64,000 nucleotides of DNA from Phragmites australis (lineage: Eukaryota > Streptophyta > Magnoliopsida > Poales > Poaceae), in NCBI RefSeq assembly GCF_958298935.1, contig NC_084938.1, forward strand, positions 24,533,501-24,597,500, given 5' to 3'. Of the stretch, positions 31,573 through 44,658 are shown piece after piece (position 1 is the first letter of the stretch; each line of letters starts with the position of its first letter). Below the pieces are notes generated by a model. That model was not told where the DNA came from. It worked only from the letters and a program-made list of their open reading frames with translations, and made no database searches. A program made the position numbers and the translations under genes.

Positions 31573-34564
31573 TGTCACACCTGGGCCCCACCAATATTAA
31601 CCCCTTCGCCTTGTCCTCCCTCCGCTGCGTCCCCACATGTGAGAAACCGTCCAAACAGTAGTCTAATTAATCATTAGGAGGATTATTAAATATAACCTCA
31701 AACTTGATGATTAACCAGAATATCATCTCGGTAGTCCCGACATGTGTTTTGTGCCCAAGATCAGAACACATACCTTCTAACATTTAGCATCACAACATAA
31801 ATTAAGAAAGAGCAAGTGATTAAAATTATATTACAAGTTCTTAAGCATCAACCATTTTCAACAATTTACAACAAAAGACAACAGCATCTACGCTGCGGAA
31901 ACATAAACCTATACAACAAAAGAGAGTGGAGCCACATGCCCTTAGGCTCCACCCTAAAAGCACGACCTCCGAGAGTAGGATGAACTACTCTTGCCCACCA
32001 CCCTGATCGGCAGGCACGAAGTAGCCAAACACCGGCTCTTCCTCACCGGTAGCACCTGAAAACGCAGGCATGAATACGAAGGCACTCGCAAGACTTAAAC
32101 CATATAGAGCACATATACACAGCTTAACTCCAAGGATTATGCATTGAGCTATTAGTAAGGAAAAGCCACATGGTTAAGTTAAATATAAGCGGTAAGCAAC
32201 CTAGACACGTAGATGTGAGCAACTAACTTAAACCAACAATAACATAATTCTACCCGGCCATAACCAACTGAACATAAATAACTGGAACCATTGAACATAT
32301 ATGTAACAAAGACCAACTCAACCATCTCCCACACATCCAAACATCAATGACAAGCGAAAACTCTACGAATGATGCAGATGGACAGAAGCATGCTCATGGC
32401 CGAGAGAGTGGCATTTCGAAACGTTTTTATACCCTGCAGGGGGATACTCCTAGACCCACACGACTTGAGGACCATACGCGTTGCATGACCACACAGGTCC
32501 ATACAAGGGGTACTCATGTCAACCTTTCCCAATAAGCCCCAACCATTTGGAACATGCATCGCTCAACGCGGCGGTACTAGAACTACTCCCGGAGCAAACT
32601 AGTACCACTACAAGCCCGCCCGCTCACACCGTCGATGTTCAGACCCCAAATGACCATAGCTACAAAGGTATTCGGCTCGCCTTACCATTAGATCGGCATG
32701 TGGTGAGTAAGGAAAGTGCTAAAGCTAACGGCAATGCCGGATGGCCTTAACCGATGCAAGCGGTCTATGGTGCCTGGGTTCCTCTCCCGGAATGCCCCTA
32801 GAACTTTCCTCCGGAGCAGATACACCCCTAACACCGCCCACATCCCGCCTCATTCTCACCACTCATCCAACCGTCTCATCATCATCATCATCATCAAGTA
32901 TTTGTGAACCAAGTAGTAAGCCCTAGGCTCGCGAACAACGGTGACACCGTCGTTCGACTTCTATCGATGACTTAAGCATTGCTAAGCATATCGGACGACT
33001 CTTAGACATCAACCATGTGACTATGGCTACAAGGATATGGATGAACAATAATTCAAGGTAGACGAATCATACAAACAACATAGGTTCTACCCATTTTTCC
33101 GACATCGACTTGAAACATATGCAAACATACATAAGCATAATTTATCAATTTTTAGACTCCATTCATTTAAACAAAAGGTGCAAAATACTTAGTTGCTTTC
33201 ATTGTTGCACTTGGGTTTGCCTGACACTCCCTGCACAGAGTTCACAGAAATGCGGGAGCTTGTTGCTGCCTTTGCTCACACCCGCGTCATGCTCCGATTC
33301 TTCGTTCACTAAAAGGGAGAGCGCGTGCAATGATGAGTATGAATGAAGTGCAACAATGCATGCCACAATATGCATATGAAGAAAAGCCATGAAAATATAC
33401 TTTAAATTGCATGAACATCTTTTCCTAGTTAGCACAAGTCATAAGAAGACTAGCAAAATTAGATTCACCCATTTTGGACTTGTAAAGAATTAACGGTGAA
33501 TTAATGAAGCCTTAACATAATGAATTTCTTCTAGAAAGTTAATTAATTATTTAATGGCTGGGAATATTTTTAATAGGTAGAGGAGGTTATTATGAAACCA
33601 ACAAAATTTGTTTCATAATTTTTGGAGCTATCGAGAATTTATTATGAATTTTACAAGCCACAAACTGCCTGATAAACGGTAACTACGGAGTATCCGCAAA
33701 TTTCTGCGGATACTCCGCATTTTTGCGGAATATCTGCAAATTTCTCGGAGTATCCGGATTGTCTAGAATTGCTCCTAAAAAGGGGAAAATTTTGCCAAAT
33801 CAACTTGCTAGCCTCTCCAATCCAAAGGGGAACATATTTGAGGTAGTTTATGGGGTCTAGAATTCACTCATTAACCCAGCGACTCGATTCCTAACTCAAA
33901 TCTCATCTAATCCTCATTTTGGTCCAAAGCATAAAGAACTCATGAACTTTGCTTTATCACGAAATCGATCAACCAAATCACGAATTCATGCCATGAGGAG
34001 CCTAAGAGACTTACCCACGGTGCTTGTGGAGGTTAGTGACCGCCGGGTGATGAAGGAAACGGAGTGAAACGCTCAGGAGACAAAAAAATCCGGTGTTCCC
34101 CACGTTTCAACCCTAAACACCAAAAGATACCAAAATTGGCTCGAATCCTCTGGGAAAACGAAAATGTATTAGAGGGGTGGATAGCTTATGCGCACCTCGG
34201 TTCGACTTCTAGAGAGAGGAAACCGAGGAGGAGTGAGAGAGCTCGAGAGGGGGAGCTCCCTTGCTTCCTTGGCCAGTGGGGAGCATGGGAGTAGAGTGAG
34301 GAGGAGAGAGAGAGGGCAGGTGGGGGCTGCCTCTTTTGGTGGTTGAGATGGTGGGGCCACATGTGGGGCTCATATAGAAGAGAAAGGAGGTCTATTCTAA
34401 CTGTGAATTCAATTCTTTTCTCTCCCAAATTTCTTTCTCTCCTTCAATTGACTCAGAATGAAGTACTCTAAAGTGTGCCAAAATATTTTACCTCAAATTT
34501 AATTATTACGCTAATGACACATGATTAAGCTTAATTACGCGATTACAAAATTTGAGACGTGACA
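31573..34564 (-). mobile_element. long gypsy-type LTR (Tekay/Del-like), 3.0 kb
   Basis: Ends are TGTCAC and GTGACA, perfect inverted termini. Read on the minus strand it starts TGTCACGTCTCAAATTTTG, typical of long LTRs of Tekay/Del-type chromoviruses in grasses. The interior is non-coding with features of such LTRs, including an (ATC)n run at about 32877-32896 and a purine-rich region near 34210-34320. No target duplication: the flanks are TAGAA and CCACC. No gag or pol of this family is in the window, so it is a solo LTR or recombination product. Confidence 0.65.
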
Positions 34565-34569
34565 CCACC

Positions 34570-36360
34570 ACATGCTCCATCGGTTTTAATCGTCGCTAAG
34601 GAGGTAGTGCCAGAACCAACATCTCAGGCACTAGCGAGGGCTTTAGCTTGCCCGTGGGTATGCCAATACTTGTTGAAGAAAGCACAAACGTCTGTTTTCA
34701 CTCCATGACCAACAGACTTAAAGACGGCTCTCGTTGGGAGCTCGTAATTTGGTGCGCCAAGGACCTCGACATGAGAATAGCCGGTCGCCCATATAGTAGC
34801 CAGGCTCGCATAGATGGACACCCCAGCGCAGAAATCACTAAAGCTGTACGCACCAGTCTGCAAGGAAGATGTGGCCTGACCAATCCACTCGAGAGCACCT
34901 CAGAGGTCAAACCTGTCTGCAACGGAGGGGGTGTCAACCAATCCTAGCTCGTTGAATAGCTTAGACATTGCCTCATAAATGACAGAAGCATTCTTTGTGT
35001 GATCGGTCAGCTCATCTTCGGGAGTTGCCTTCTTATGCTCGAGTGCCGCCTTCTCCTGCATGAAGTTGGTGGTGAGCTCTTCCCGTGCCGTCTTCTCCTG
35101 CACGAAGGTGGTGGTTAGCTCTTCCCGCATCACCTTCTTGTGCTCAAGGGCTGCAACAGATTCGCGCACATGCCCTTGCTCCCTTTCGAGGGAGGCCTTA
35201 AGGTTGAGCCTTCTCCATTTTTCCTCCTCCTGAGTAGAGTCCAAAGTACATCACCATTTCTTCTCCCTTTTGAGGGCATCGTCAGAGGTGCGCCATCTTT
35301 TCTTTTCTTCCTTGAGGGCACCCTCTGAGGCAAGCCATGCTTGACACTCCTGCTCTAGTGTAGCTCGGAGGTCCTTAACCTCCTCTTCAGCACGGTAGCA
35401 CCTGGACCTGGTTTCATCAAGCTGAACCATCATATAGCAAATGAATGTTCGAGCACTTTGCACAACAACCAAACCCTATCATAAATCTACGCGCATGTTA
35501 GCATCGGATAAACGACTCAAAAACACAAAAACATGCGAAGTCACACCTTCGTTTGCACCATGAAACGGTGGTCAATCAGATCACCATAGGCGTAAATAGG
35601 CGTAGTGTGTCGCCATTGTCTCGCCCGTAGTTTTGTCTAGCGACTCACCGAGCGCGATAAGATCTTGCTGGGTAGAGGGCCTTGTAAAGAGGTCACTGCA
35701 GTCAAAACCTTCAAAGCGGAGGTGCTATTGCTCGGCTGAGGGATCCTTAGAGTCCCCATCAATGACTTACCCTTCCCCAAGCCTAGTTTCGGCAGAGAGG
35801 CACGGTGCGGAGAGGCATGATGAACTAATATAATATAACATAAGGCATAATACACATATCAAATAAATATGTAAGAAAGGTATCCAGAGTATTCTCTTCA
35901 CTTGTGTAAGATTGGGAATCGTTGCCACGGCCAGAAGATCCTTCTGGACCCATGATAGAGCCTTCGGGATCTAAGGCAGAGCCGTCGGGGGCCACGACAG
36001 AGCCTTCGGGCTCCATGGAGGGGTGCGAGTTCATGGTACCCTCCTTGTTAGGACCCTGACCTCGGGTTCCCCTGTGGCTCATGTATCAGTCCTTGGATCA
36101 AGTAGATGATACGCACGAAATTCAATAGAATGATATCAAATATATACTTCAAATAAATATAAAAAAATTACCTCAAAAGAGCGAACAATGGTCTCATGGA
36201 CTAGGATCCACGGCTGACCAGCTAGGCAGAAGAGCCTATAGTGTAACGAAATGATACAAAGTGGAACAACCGAATGCGGCAAGCATCTTGAGTGTGGACA
36301 CGATCTTAGACTTTTTCTTTTTAACTTCATCTGGATTGAGGTTGATCTCCATCTCAACAA
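34570..36360 (-). pseudogene. antisense ORF (Transposase_28-type) remnant, coiled-coil part
   Basis: Minus-strand pieces read, from 5' to 3': a segment near 36360-36140; PEGSVVAPDGSALDPEGS (around 36000); a coiled coil at about 35470-34980 rich in E, K, A and L (EEEVKDLRATLEQECQ, FVQEKTAREELTTNFMQEK); and a globular end (SLATIWATGYSHVEVLGAPNYELPTR, AFFNKYWHTHGQAKALA). The order proline/acidic linker, coiled coil, C-terminal domain matches the antisense ORF seen intact-order at 51611-54836. Stops and shifts are frequent. Confidence 0.65.
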
Positions 36361-36514
36361 TCTGAAAGCAACAAGACTGAGTACGGAAGGTACTCAACAA
36401 GTCCTAACATTACTTCAAGGAGTTGAGTAGATGCATAAGGGAGGTAACCAATGATAAAGCAATAGGGCTATAGTTTGGGCGCAAAGCCAGTTTTACATGC
36501 AATATGAATTAAGG
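36361..36514. other. short unassigned segment left of the 4.6-kb LTR
   Basis: About 150 bases between the coiled-coil ORF remnant and the LTR start at 36515. Just before the ORF piece the minus strand reads GTTGCTTTCAG, which looks like a splice acceptor, so part of this may be an intron of the antisense ORF. Confidence 0.35.
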
Positions 36515-39500
36515 TGTAACACTTATTTTACTACAATCACTACTTGCAATATTCAAATAGTAAACCTAGAATTGTCCTAATACTTGATATAATGATATTG
36601 GATGAACCCCTGTCAAGTAGTATGCTTAAGGCTGGTTACTCTTCTCTCTTCGGAGATGCTTTCTCTCTCTTTAGAGAGTACTTAAATACTTATTATTATG
36701 ATCACTTGCTTGGTGGAAAATGGTGCGGTGTTAAGAAAACCCTAAAAAACTGTTTTGGCAAGAGCAAGTGGGATAGTCCTCTACAGGTTGGAGGCTATCT
36801 CTTGTGGGTTTTCTTTTGGGGGAAGGATGCCTCCTGGTAAGCAAGTCCACATAGGAGGATTGTTGTTATGAAGATGCTTCCCCGACCGTATAAGGACCGA
36901 ATCGTTGTTGTGTTGTGCTAAGCTATCTCGTGCAACCATACATCCTGAATGGGCATGACTTGATCTCACATCCCATTATCTGAGCTCAGTACCTACCCTG
37001 GAGATAAGGGTGCAACAGCAACTCAGTAAAAGACTCATTATTGAGAGCAGTATAAGGGCCGGCTGGTGACATTGCAATGGCCGGATTTGAGCCACGATTA
37101 ATCCAATGCTCCAGACCCCTATTTTTCCCATGGGTGGATCATGTAGCAACATGCTCAATGGGTACGGGATCTCGGTATGATTCACTCCTTGCAATGGTTG
37201 GAGGCTGAGTATATCATGTGGGTACAATGTACAACCTCTGCGGAGTGTAAACCTATTCGAATAGCCATGTCCACAGTCATGGACATGCGAAGTTATAGAT
37301 TCACAATGGTTAGTTTTGTGGTGTTCATACCCCTTGACGTGTGAGTGGGAAGTGTGCCCGTGATTTGGAGAAAGCCGGTTGCATCCCATTGAAACTGGTT
37401 AGACTAGGCGTCAACTAGCTAAAAGATAGGAATTGCAGGGGAATGAGTAGTTTTCCCCCAAGGCCAACACCTTTTATCAATCAAACATGGCTTTTGTTTT
37501 ACTGGTTTATGGCTTAGTAAATGGGTTATAACTAATACTAGAATTTAAAGAGAAACCATTATATAGCGTGCAAGTATAACTGTCAGGTTTTAGTTCGTCA
37601 TGTTATTATATTTGCAAACATGGGTTCAATATGATCTAGGAGTTAGGACATGCCTTGACGAAGGTCAAATCTCGCTTGGTCTTGTCGTTCGAGTCCCCCA
37701 GGTTCTTCATCATCGGGCCTCGCCTTTAGTTCCTTCCTCACGCCTTTGCTTAGATCCTTGACTTCAAGCCTACGCAGATTAACAACAAGAAGTGTACAAC
37801 GACTAAGCAAAGGAACACCAAAGCGAAAGAAGAATGACTAGGAAAGCGACAAAAGCTAATCTAGCGGAAAGACGATCGGCAACTCTTAGCTCTGCGAAAC
37901 TGACATATAGAGTCTAGCAGGGTTACCTAGGGAAGCTAGGTCAAGTTGTTCACTTAGTTACTTCATTAACTTAAGAGAAGGCCAACACAAGTTATTAACG
38001 ACTAGATGAGCGTCTATTAGATTAACTGCCGGAAAGCGACTGTTAGGGTTTCTATATTAGGTGAGTGCACGTGTACCGATACATACACACGTGTGATACT
38101 TACGTCTATATGTATATGAGCATGTATACATTTATACGTAAGTATAACTCTAGGTGATTATATGTGCTTAAGTGTTGGATTAAATATTCTAATCTATAGC
38201 ACTAAATCATGGTTATTTAGTATCTATTCTTAATTACCTTGTGTTACTTAATTACCACTCTAATTAAGCTATAAACTATTGCTATTGCAAGGCATTCATG
38301 TAATTAATTAACTAGGTTTAAACTCTTCTTTAAATCTAATAATTGCTTATTAAAAGAGTATTTAATTGATTAATTATGTTAAAATTATCTATTATATTCT
38401 AATGATTGTATTTATTACCTAAGCAGGTACACTAGTTAACTTGTTATATTAATTATACTAAGATTAAATCTATAGACCATAGCACGAAATAACAGTCTAT
38501 TCTAAACATTTAATTAAAGGATTAATTCTTCAGTTATTCTAAAACTATTCTAATTAGAAAAGGATTAATCTATACTTAATATAGGTTAACATGTGCAACT
38601 AAATTACACTTATAACCTAAACATAAAAACTAATTTAAATATACTAGAAACTACTTACCAGCTAGCTAAAAAAGGTTGAATCTATTTCAAGTTAAAGGCA
38701 CTATGAAAAAATAAATACCAAATGAGAAAATTAAAAGAACTAAAAAATTACAAGATTTGCAGGGAGGTAGATTATGATTTTTGAGGAATATCAGAGAAAG
38801 AATTGTCGAAATCAGAGTTAAAACGGAGGAGATATGACCATTGGAAGATTTGCTAGAAAGGAAATCTGGAAAAAGGAAAAATAGCACTATTTTGTGGACT
38901 TGGTCTATAGGGCTGTGAACTGAAGGGAGTTTTTGAGGGGAGTCCATGGTGCATTGGATGCGTGGGCTGGTGAGGTGACTGTACGGTGAACGTGGCTCAT
39001 GGCCGATGGACCAGAGGGGAGCTCGGGTGGCCAGTCCACTATGGACCAAAGCTGTGGTCCAAGGCTAGCCTGACAAGTAGGGCCCTTGGTCGATGTGAGT
39101 CAGAGGATAAGGGAGGGGGCTGGTGGTTTCATGGTGGCTCATAGAGACAGAGAGAGGCGGAGGGAGAGAGGGAGGGGCGCGATGGAGAGGGAGACGACCG
39201 GCCGGGGAGAGGAAGCTCGCTGGTGGTAACTCGCTGGCTAAGAGGGGCTCAGCCCGGTGGTGGCTCGAATTTGTGCGGCAAGGAGATCTCGTCGGCTGGG
39301 GAGGAAGGAGGCCAATAGTAGCTCGTCGGCCAAGCGGGGCTGAGCGGCAGCACGCACGACGGGGAGAGGGGTGCAGCGGAAGAAACAAGGCCGTAGAGGA
39401 GGGAGATGGGTGCCAGGGAGATGGAGGCCAATGGGGGTGGCTGACCGTGATAGATTTAGCTGATGGCCAAGTGCGGCCAAGAGATGACGGTGGCTGGAGG

Positions 39501-41103
39501 AAGAGAGGGCGGCACATGTGAGCGATGAAGAGGAGGCGGCGCCGGTGGGAGGCTACGACATCACACGGCTGTCGAGCCCATGGCTGGGCTAGTCAAGCGG
39601 TGTGGTGCGGTACCAACGAGGCTGTCCGCTCGGCGGCACGGTGTGCTATGATAGAATGAGCATGGTTAAGCGGGCTGCAGGCTAGGAGGGACCGGGATAG
39701 CACACGGGAGGGGGCCGGTGGCAGCGTGCATGGCGATAGTGCGCACGGTGACAGTACGTACGGCAGTGGCGGTGCTGAATAGAGGGCAGGGGGAAGATGG
39801 CGCTCGCCGAGGACGGACGGCGATGGCATGCACGGTAGTGGCACGCACACGGGCTCAACGGGGAAGGGCCAGAGCGGCATGCGCTGGAACGACGCAAACT
39901 GCATTGCTGCAGCTACTGGGTGTTTGGCAGTGGGGTGCTCAGTGGAGCAGAGGAGCTATGACTACTATGGTGTGCTTGGTGTGCTTGGTGTGCTTGTGTG
40001 TATGGTGTGAGGGAGCCCTTTGAGGAAGAGAGGAGAGAGGAGCAGGTGCTGCTGCTCTATTTTGGAGAGGGAGAAGAGATGAGCACAACGTGGGCGTTGG
40101 CTTGGTTCGATTTTACTGCTCTGGTGTGAAAATGGCTAGCAGCGGTGACTTTTGGCCGGTGAACAGTGGAAAGTGGTAGGAGGTGGTCAACTGCTTCTTT
40201 TTGGTGAGCGAGAACAGAGAGGAATATCTAAGGAGAGAGAGAGGAAAATTGGGATGGCAATTCAAATTGATGTATTTGAAACTGTAATTGGATATATAAT
40301 AAATCAAATTGAATAAATTGAATTTATATAAGAATTGACTTGACTGTGGATCGAGGATTTGAAATATGAGATTTGAACTTGAACCAAGATTTAAAACGAA
40401 CTGAAATGAATTCACAAAGTGATTGAACTGGAAAGCATTTGAATATATCTCAAACGATTCGAATTTGCATTCGAATACGAAAACGATGATGATTTGAATT
40501 AATCTAGCTTTGGATATGATTTGGTGTTAATTCAAATAAGTTCATCTGAGTTAGGATTCGGGTTTGGATTTGAAATTGAAGCCCGAATATTTGGAGACGT
40601 TTGAATTCAAAAGATTTGAATTTAATTAGATTTCAACTGAATTGAATCAAGATTGAGATTCAAACTTGAGAGACATTCAAATTCAAGTTGATCAAAATTA
40701 AATTGGGGATTTTTCAAATTAAATAACTTGAATTATGGATTTGAGCTGTATTGGACGATCGATTTTCAAAGATTGAATTGGATTAAGATTCAGCCCAAAA
40801 AATAAAATGGATTCGAATTTGAGAGACATTCAAATTCAAATCGCCACACAAAGAAACAAGGATGCCAAGAAAGAAAAAATGCAATTGCTCAATTTAATGC
40901 AGGGTTTAAGTTTAGAAAGTGACTTTGGTAAATTTTGGAATACTTAGCCAAAATGATATATATGTATATATGCACATACGAATATATACATACACAAACA
41001 TATATATTTCCTAGATTTTAAGTTGGTTTAATTATTTATGAATTTTTTTAAATAGGAGTGGATTTTGGCTAATTTTCTAAATGCTAAAACGCAGAGTGTT
41101 ACA
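36515..41103 (-). mobile_element. very long gypsy-type LTR or LTR-bounded element, 4.6 kb
   Basis: Termini TGTAACACT and AGTGTTACA are perfect 9-bp inverted repeats. The minus strand starts TGTAACACTCTGCGTTTTAGC, a start shared by many grass chromovirus LTRs. The interior has no gag-pol. It holds an AT-rich tract (38160-38700), a GC-rich low-complexity part (39060-40020), a purine/pyrimidine-rich leader-like part near 40020-40240, and a region of repeated TTCAAATTCAAA motifs (40250-40860). Flanks TAAGG and GTGCT do not match, so there is no target duplication. It could be one LTR or a non-autonomous derivative; its two sides are both antisense-ORF sequence. Confidence 0.6.
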
Positions 41104-42505
41104 GTGCTCCCCAATATCTTCCTCATCATCGCCCCTGGAATCAGTATCAAAGATTTTGTTGTACACATCGTCGATTGCAGGAGAAACCTTACACGAAGGG
41201 GGAGCCACGGAAGTATGAGGTGTCGCGGCGATAGGGAACTTGTTGCGAGCTCTGTGAGCGGACGAGGTCACCATCGCATCCCCATCACTGGCCAGCTTCG
41301 AGGGTAGGCCACCATGATCATCACCATGTCCTTCAACGATGGGTACAACCCACCGTTTCTTCGGTCCTGGCTCATTTCATGTTCCGGAGCCTCGTTGGGG
41401 GGCCTTCGCGGTAGCAACAGAAGTGGATGCATCATCAGCGGTGGCATTCACCACTTTCCACCTTCGCGAGACCTCAAGAGGTGGAGTGTGAGGCCCATAG
41501 GGCAAGGGTATGCTATCCATGACACGGTTGATCCGTCCACCTTTTACCTTCGTGATAAGCTCTTCGTGCTCAACCCATGTATACGGCCCGAGCAGAGCCT
41601 CCGCCTCCGCCTCCGCCTCGATGTCCTCAATGCTCTCTACAATAAAAGATAAGTAATCATAGCATCTCGCAAAAAGAAGGGGACATCAAACGCCTGAGGA
41701 CACTTACCCGACACCCCTTCAAGACGTATGTTAAATGCTTGAAGTTTGCTCGAAGATTCCTTAGGCGCCACTTCAAACTTCCAGCCAAAGGGGAGCGAAC
41801 TAACCCTGGTTGCACAATACTCCTCAACAAGGTCACAGAAGCCAAGATGCTTCGTGACCAGAGTGATGGTCTTGAGCTTCGCGTTGACATCATCCATTAT
41901 GTCCACAGGTGGCCTCCTTCGGAATCCGATTTCCTTCTTATCTGAAGCCATCTTCAAACGATGGGGAACCTTATGATAGAACCAGAAATTGGTCCAGTCG
42001 TTACCCCACTGGTTCCGTTAAGCCTTTGCAGGAACCAGCAACCCTACAAAAGGGTAGAAGACAACGCTGCCATATGACGCCGCATACTCCTATCCATTCA
42101 GCACCAACTTCTTTGGTTGGCACTGTGTGCAATCCAAGAATGCAAAAGCCGTAGAGCTTGGCTTCTAGCCCTATGAACGCCAAATCCATGCGAACACTGA
42201 GAGCCAAACGATGGCATTTGGTGTCAGCTGCTAGACCTGCATCTCGTACCAATTTAGAACACGAGCCAGCATGGAGATCTAGGGGAAGCGGAGGCCAACG
42301 GAAAAAACTCGAGGAATAGGACGACCTTGTCTTTGCTCGGCTGCAGCGTTGTCTTCTTAGGCGAAGGCAACCAGGCATCACGCACATCGTGGATCCAACG
42401 CTTCTCTGCTAGAGACTTAATATGCCCTTCGGTGCACTAGCTAACACCAAAGTATGACGTTGATGGAGCCCTGGCACTAGCACGTTGAAGCTTGGGCTTT
42501 GTCAT
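41104..42505 (-). pseudogene. antisense ORF (Transposase_28-type) remnant, N-terminal part
   Basis: The start ATG is at 42505 (MTKPKLQRASARAPS...), then a stop after 23 codons. Broken frames follow with RWIHDVRDAWLPSP, DLHAGSCSKLVRDAGLAAD, FWFYHKVPHRLKMA-like residues (about 41960) and LVEEYCATRVSSLPFGW. These resemble the N-terminal 'putative gypsy-type transposon' domain (Transposase_28, PF04195). The piece stops at the LTR end 41103. The coiled-coil part lies beyond it at 36360-34570. It is opposite in strand to the gag-pol at 21300-25635, as expected for Tat-type antisense ORFs. Confidence 0.65.
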
Positions 42506-42654
42506 ATCCCGGAGGGGACAAGAAACGAAAATACAAAGAAGAGGCAAGGAACACCTCACCCGAAGGGTATGCACAGCAGCAAGGAGAGGGCTAACAGACG
42601 AACAAGAACACAATGGGGTGAACGAAAAAATTAACACAAGGGCGGAGGGATAAC

Positions 42655-42656
<2 letters not shown>

Positions 42657-42711
<55 letters not shown>
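42657..42711. repeat. (AT)27 microsatellite
   Basis: An uninterrupted AT dinucleotide run of about 54 bases. It lies about 152 bp upstream of the ATG of the minus-strand antisense ORF remnant. Confidence 0.95.
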
Positions 42712-42714
<3 letters not shown>

Positions 42715-44291
42715 CCAAGCCACGACCCTGAAAAGTTTAGGGAACATCGTAGCATGTCACTGCACGTACGGTATATCAGAAAGTGGTAGGCATCCTAACA
42801 CATGGGGCCCACAAAACCCATGTCACATCTGCACGACGAGAGAACTATGAGACATGGAGGTGACACGTGGCGAACGGATGTAAAACAAACAAATTGGTCT
42901 CCATAACAGCCTCGAGAGTACCAGTGCCATCCTACGGTGCCATAATGGCATATGGCACATGCGCTAAGACGCCTGGGCTCCCATGGGAAATCACAACCGT
43001 CACCACTTAACCCCAAGCGACGTGCGACTGTTCACTCCCTAAAATTGTCCCAATCCATCGCATATAAATATAGAACTTACCACTATGAATCTCACACAAT
43101 TTCATACATAGCCAATATTCCCGCCCACCATCTAGCGAGCAATGTCAAAGACTCAACGAAGCCCCAAAAATATAGTCATGGAGTGGGCAGGTATAGAATG
43201 TATTGTATTACTATGGCTACCTTCAATAATATTGATTTGGCATTTAAGATATGAATATGATCGTTAATGCGCAATATTTACGTATATATTAAAAAAGTCA
43301 CTAAATTACGAAGAATAACTGTCAAAGTTTTGAAAGATTGGCCATAAGCGTTGTAGATGGACATATAGTTTGGGATTCGGAGGAGGCAGGTACCAAGTTG
43401 TTGTACCACTTGTCTAGCCGTTGTCATGATTCTTATCATGCAGTCCAAATGGTCCAGAGCCTACACTGTAGTAGTTCATGGATAAGAACGTGCATGGCAG
43501 CTGATGACTGGCGAGACCAAACATCCAATGGGACGAAACCATCTATAGTTTGGTGCACATTGTTGACATTTCGTGAGTTGTCTACCTAGGCTGTGCACTC
43601 CCATTCTCTTCTGAAGCAACACTCACACGTACCCACACCACTTGTAATCTCAGTTTCAGTACGTGGAAGTATAGAGATCACTCCAATGGGAACAAGCTAT
43701 TCTTTATTATTTTCTGCTAATTTAGCATTTGGTTATCAGGTTCAGCAGCGAAACTAGGGCTTTAAAGATTCGATTGCATATTTTAACATACTTGATCTAG
43801 ATAGTGCATATATTTGAGATTAGATGATACACAAGAGTTGAAATTAAATTATTAATAATTAATATTTTATTTTTTCCTTAACGCTAGTGCGCTCTAGTTG
43901 GTTACTGTAGCTTCACCCATGATCAGGTTATGATATGAACACCATTGTAACCATAGTTTGATGTAAATTTGTTGATATTTTCCCCACGAATAGGGCAATT
44001 GACGATCGAACCCATGACCACTAGGGCTGAATAATTTGGAGCCTTCTCTGGCGCATATATACGTGCACGCTCACGTGGTGCTCTCTTATAGTATCATTGC
44101 TGAGACTGATGTCGACTGATGGTTACACATTCCATACTGCTCCTATCAAACTGATGCCTCGTCAAGCGAGCAGCGGACATGGGGCTGGATGCTTGACACG
44201 TCCGCGCCTGTGCCTTGTCCCATTTGCCCAGATGCCGCCATTTGCCCCCCCCCCCACCCCCTCACAAGCTCGTTCAAACTCGAGTCCTAAT
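42712..44291. other. intergenic, no gene recognised
   Basis: Mixed composition with short open frames of no known domain (for example 43338-43589 plus). A TATAAATA occurs at about 43064-43071 without an associated ORF. The expected 3' LTR of the 20578-21250 family was looked for here and not found. A C-rich run lies near 44247-44258. Confidence 0.35.
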
Positions 44292-44658
44292 CGTATTTTT
44301 TTCCCTATTCTGATCTTTTTAAAATTATTTTTGAAAATGAACGAGCAGCAGAACTATTTTTAATGTTAACCTTAGGATATGTGCCATATATGATGGCGCG
44401 AACACAGTCAACATTTGCACTATCGTATGTGACGCAGACCCAGAGGTTAAAATCATTCTCAGTTTTGATCATTAGGATTCGTGCCAAGGGAGATGATGCG
44501 GATATTGGCTATGTCCTTACCAGCCATGATGGCGTGAATACGACCAATATCTGCGCCATCGTTTATGATATGGACCATAGAGTCAAAACTGAAAATAGTT
44601 TTACTACTGATTAATTTTTAAAAATAATTTTAAAAAGATCAAAATAGAAAAAAATACG
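44292..44658. mobile_element. MITE with about 45-bp TIRs and internal direct repeat
   Basis: Positions 44292-44337 and 44612-44658 are inverted repeats, both starting CGTATTTTTTTC and including TGATCTTTTTAAAATT. The interior carries two diverged direct copies, about 135 bp apart, beginning ATGATGGCG(C/T)GAA(C/T)AC (near 44391 and 44527). No target duplication was fixed. No conserved coding capacity is evident. Confidence 0.7.
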
